64,000 nt of DNA from Mesorhizobium sp. B2-4-3. Lineage in GTDB: Bacteria; Pseudomonadota; Alphaproteobacteria; Rhizobiales; Rhizobiaceae. This document shows, piece after piece, positions 62,101 to 64,000 of this stretch. How positions within the stretch are numbered: the first letter of the stretch is position 1; every line of letters starts with the position of its first letter. The stretch is from the NCBI RefSeq assembly GCF_006442815.1, contig NZ_VFVL01000001.1, positions 62,001-126,000 of the forward strand, given 5' to 3'. The notes under the pieces were generated by a model. That model saw only the letters and a program-made list of their open reading frames with translations, searched no databases and was not told the DNA's origin. A program made the translations under genes and the position numbers.

Positions 62101-62949
62101 TCATCGCACCGCGGCGCCCGAGACGGCCGTGACGATGTATTTCTGGAAAAACAGGTAGACGATCAGGATCGGCGCGCCGGCGAACACCGCCTGCGCCATC
62201 AAGAAGCCGATGCCTTCCGACTGGGCGAAATTGGTCTGTGTCGAGGCCATGCCGACCGTCAGCGTGTACATATCCTTCTTGGTTGCCGAGATCAGCGGCC
62301 ACAAATAGTCGTTCCACGCGCCGAGAAAGGTGAAGATGCCGAGGGTTGCCTGGGCGGGCACCGTGAGCGGCAAAAGAATCTTCCAGAAAGTCCTGAATCG
62401 GCCGGCATTGTCCAGCATGGCGGCTTCGTCCAGCTCCTTCGGGATGGCCTTGAAATACTGGGTCATCAGGAAGACGCCGAATGAAGCCGACAGGCCCGGG
62501 AGAATGAGCCCGTGATAGGTGTTGTGGAAGTTCAGCATGCTGAATATCTGATGGCGCGCGACAAGCACCGCCTGTTCCGGAACCGCCAGGCCGAAGAGCA
62601 CGATCACGAACAGGACGTTTCGGCCGGGGAAATTCAGCCGTGCAAAGCCATATCCGGCAAGCGATGACAGGATCAGCGTTCCGAGCGTCAATCCTCCCGA
62701 GACGATGATGCTGTTGAATACCCAGACGAACACCGACGAGGTGCCGATGGTGTTGATGTAGTTCTTCAGAGTATAGGGCGCCTGAAACACCGAATTCGGA
62801 TTTGCCATCAGCTCGGCATTTTCCTTGAGCGACAGGCCGATAACCCACAGAACCGGCGCGACCATGACCAGGGAAAGCAGGATGACCAGAGCCAGCAACA
62901 CGCGGTCGCCGAATGCGCGTCCCTTGATGGAAATGGCTGGAGCCCTCAT
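62101..62949 (-). CDS. CUT1 sugar ABC transporter permease (MalG-like)
   Basis: 282 residues, six membrane segments. The EAA loop is IPKELDEAAMLDNAGRFRTF and the conserved late stretch is FLGAWNDYLWPLISATKKDM. The start overlaps the stop of the other permease by 4 bp. A 93-bp gap separates it from the binding-protein gene. Confidence 0.91.
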   Translation of the reverse strand: MRAPAISIKGRAFGDRVLLALVILLSLVMVAPVLWVIGLSLKENAELMANPNSVFQAPYTLKNYINTIGTSSVFVWVFNSIIVSGGLTLGTLILSSLAGYGFARLNFPGRNVLFVIVLFGLAVPEQAVLVARHQIFSMLNFHNTYHGLILPGLSASFGVFLMTQYFKAIPKELDEAAMLDNAGRFRTFWKILLPLTVPAQATLGIFTFLGAWNDYLWPLISATKKDMYTLTVGMASTQTNFAQSEGIGFLMAQAVFAGAPILIVYLFFQKYIVTAVSGAAVR

Positions 62950-63881
62950 GCCTGACCTGCCTTGTTGCGCGTGACCAGGTACTGGGCCATGGCCGCCATC
63001 AGGATGAGGATGAACAGCACCTCCGAAGCCGCGGCACCCATGCCGAGATCCCAGCGGCGGAACGCGGTGTCGTAGATGTAGAGCACGATCGGCTTGGTCA
63101 GGTTATTCGGACCGCCGCGTGTCATCAGCCAGGCCTGGCCGCACAACTGGAACTGCAGCACGATCTGGACGATGACCACCAGGACGAAGGTACGTTTGAT
63201 CGACGGCAGCGTAATCGAGCGCAACGTCTGCCAGCGATTGGCATTGTCCAGGGCTGCCGCTTCGTAAATATCCTGCGGAATCTGCTGGAGGGCCGAGAGA
63301 AAGAGCATCATCGGCAGGCCGATGCACCACCAGACGGTGGCAATGGCGATGCCGATCATCGCCAGGCTGGGATCCGAAATGAAGGCCGGTGCCGTTGCGC
63401 CGAACCATCCGTAGATCGTCGACAGAAGGCCGACATTCGGAATGAACACGATGCGCCAGATCAGTGTGACGATCGTGACCGACAGCACCGAGGAAGAAAA
63501 GAACAGGGTCCGCAGCACCGCGGCAGTACGGGTGCGGCGGTTGAGGCAAAGCGCGAGAAAAAGGCCGATCAGCGCCAAGGTCGGAACGGTAAGGAGCACG
63601 AAGTAGAAGGTATTCCAGACCGATTGCAGGAACACCTTGTCGTGAAACAGCCTGATATAGTTGCCGAAACCGACGAAGTTTCCGGATGAGAAAGTGTCGG
63701 CCTTGTGGAAGCTCAGCCACATTCCCCAGAACAGCGGGACCAGCAGAAGCGTCGTGAAGAAGAACAGGAACGGCGCGACGAAAATGAAGTTTCGCCATTG
63801 CGGTGCGTAGATATCGACGCTGGCAGCTCCGAAGCTGGCGGCCGGAAGCGCGGTCCGCGGCGTCGCCCGTCGGTCACCCAT
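62946..63881 (-). CDS. CUT1 sugar ABC transporter permease (MalF-like)
   Basis: 311 residues, with a long N-terminal tail before the first membrane segment (FIFVAPFLFFFTTLLLVPLF). EAA loop IPQDIYEAAALDNANRWQTL is clear. I chose the ATG at 63881, one base after the stop of the preceding ATPase gene; the frame remains open upstream but overlaps that gene. Confidence 0.91.
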   Translation of the reverse strand: MGDRRATPRTALPAASFGAASVDIYAPQWRNFIFVAPFLFFFTTLLLVPLFWGMWLSFHKADTFSSGNFVGFGNYIRLFHDKVFLQSVWNTFYFVLLTVPTLALIGLFLALCLNRRTRTAAVLRTLFFSSSVLSVTIVTLIWRIVFIPNVGLLSTIYGWFGATAPAFISDPSLAMIGIAIATVWWCIGLPMMLFLSALQQIPQDIYEAAALDNANRWQTLRSITLPSIKRTFVLVVIVQIVLQFQLCGQAWLMTRGGPNNLTKPIVLYIYDTAFRRWDLGMGAAASEVLFILILMAAMAQYLVTRNKAGQA

Positions 63882-63882
63882 G

Positions 63883-64000
63883 TCACACCTCCCTCGCGTG
63901 CCAGGCGCGACCGGTCTCGCCGAACAGATGCGATTTCCGGCCGTCGAAGGCGAGCCCGACCTTGTCGCCGACCGCGACGCGGCTGTTGCCAACATCCGAG
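63883..64000 (-). CDS. CUT1 ABC transporter ATP-binding protein, C-terminal end (cut by window edge)
   Basis: The last 38 codons before the TGA at 63885-63883 read SDVGNSRVAVGDKVGLAFDG, then RKSHLFGETGRAWHAREV. This is the end of the TOBE domain of a UgpC/MalK-type ATPase. The gene begins outside the window. The permease starts one base after its stop, so ATPase, permeases and binding protein form one operon. Confidence 0.75.
   Translation of the reverse strand, partial: SDVGNSRVAVGDKVGLAFDGRKSHLFGETGRAWHAREV

Overview
This window looks like chromosome or megaplasmid from an alphaproteobacterium of the Hyphomicrobiales, most like Mesorhizobium or Rhizobium. The evidence is high G+C, many GntR/FCD regulators, many sugar ABC transporters, and close resemblance (from memory) of the TPI-like and RpiB-like genes to Brucella eryH/eryI. 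No rRNA, tRNA, CRISPR, prophage or transposase gene was seen. It reads as a catabolic region: five carbohydrate ABC transporters (one cut by the window edge), five GntR regulators and one LysR.

Region 1 (1-12569) holds organic-acid and CoA metabolism. It starts with a class I aminotransferase followed by the start of an AccB-like biotin carrier. Then come an FAD amine/amino-acid oxidoreductase with a GntR regulator, and a minus-strand run of two TPP-decarboxylase half-subunits, an aldehyde dehydrogenase, an SDR and a VOC protein. A LysR gene is divergent from that run. An acyl-CoA dehydrogenase, quinone reductase-like flavoprotein, CaiB CoA-transferase and MaoC/FAS1-like hydratase form a plus-strand operon. 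A frameshifted cytochrome b561 remnant (12665-12919) marks the boundary with the next region.

Region 2 (12920-16860) is a compact minus-strand operon: NanR-type GntR, RuBisCO-like protein (RLP2), ApnO-like dehydrogenase and xylose-isomerase-fold enzyme. It has its own operator, present twice. This is the best candidate for an undescribed pathway.

Region 3 (16970-36611) is a nearly complete D-apiose regulon: two CUT2 transporters (one with ATPase and permease fused), apnO, apsD, apnL, a NanR-type regulator, RLP1 (oiaX), oiaK, lerI, derI and dhaK/dhaL. The predicted route is D-apiose to apionolactone, apionate, 3-oxo-isoapionate, its 4-phosphate, L-erythrulose-1-P, D-erythrulose-4-P and D-erythrose-4-P. 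A CTGGTATRA motif sits upstream of four transcription units and ties them together.

Region 4 (36649-57893) is an acid-sugar island. It has two CUT1 transporters, five mandelate-racemase/enolase-superfamily dehydratases, two RraA-family proteins, an aldo/keto reductase, an NAD-dependent epimerase/dehydrogenase, a NIPSNAP protein and two GntR regulators.

Region 5 (58194-64000) holds an N,N-dimethylformamidase-like large subunit, a solute-binding-protein gene broken after 39 codons, a 145-bp element with perfect 21-bp inverted ends, and most of another CUT1 transporter on the minus strand.

Assignments rest on reading motifs and recalled family knowledge; no database search was run.
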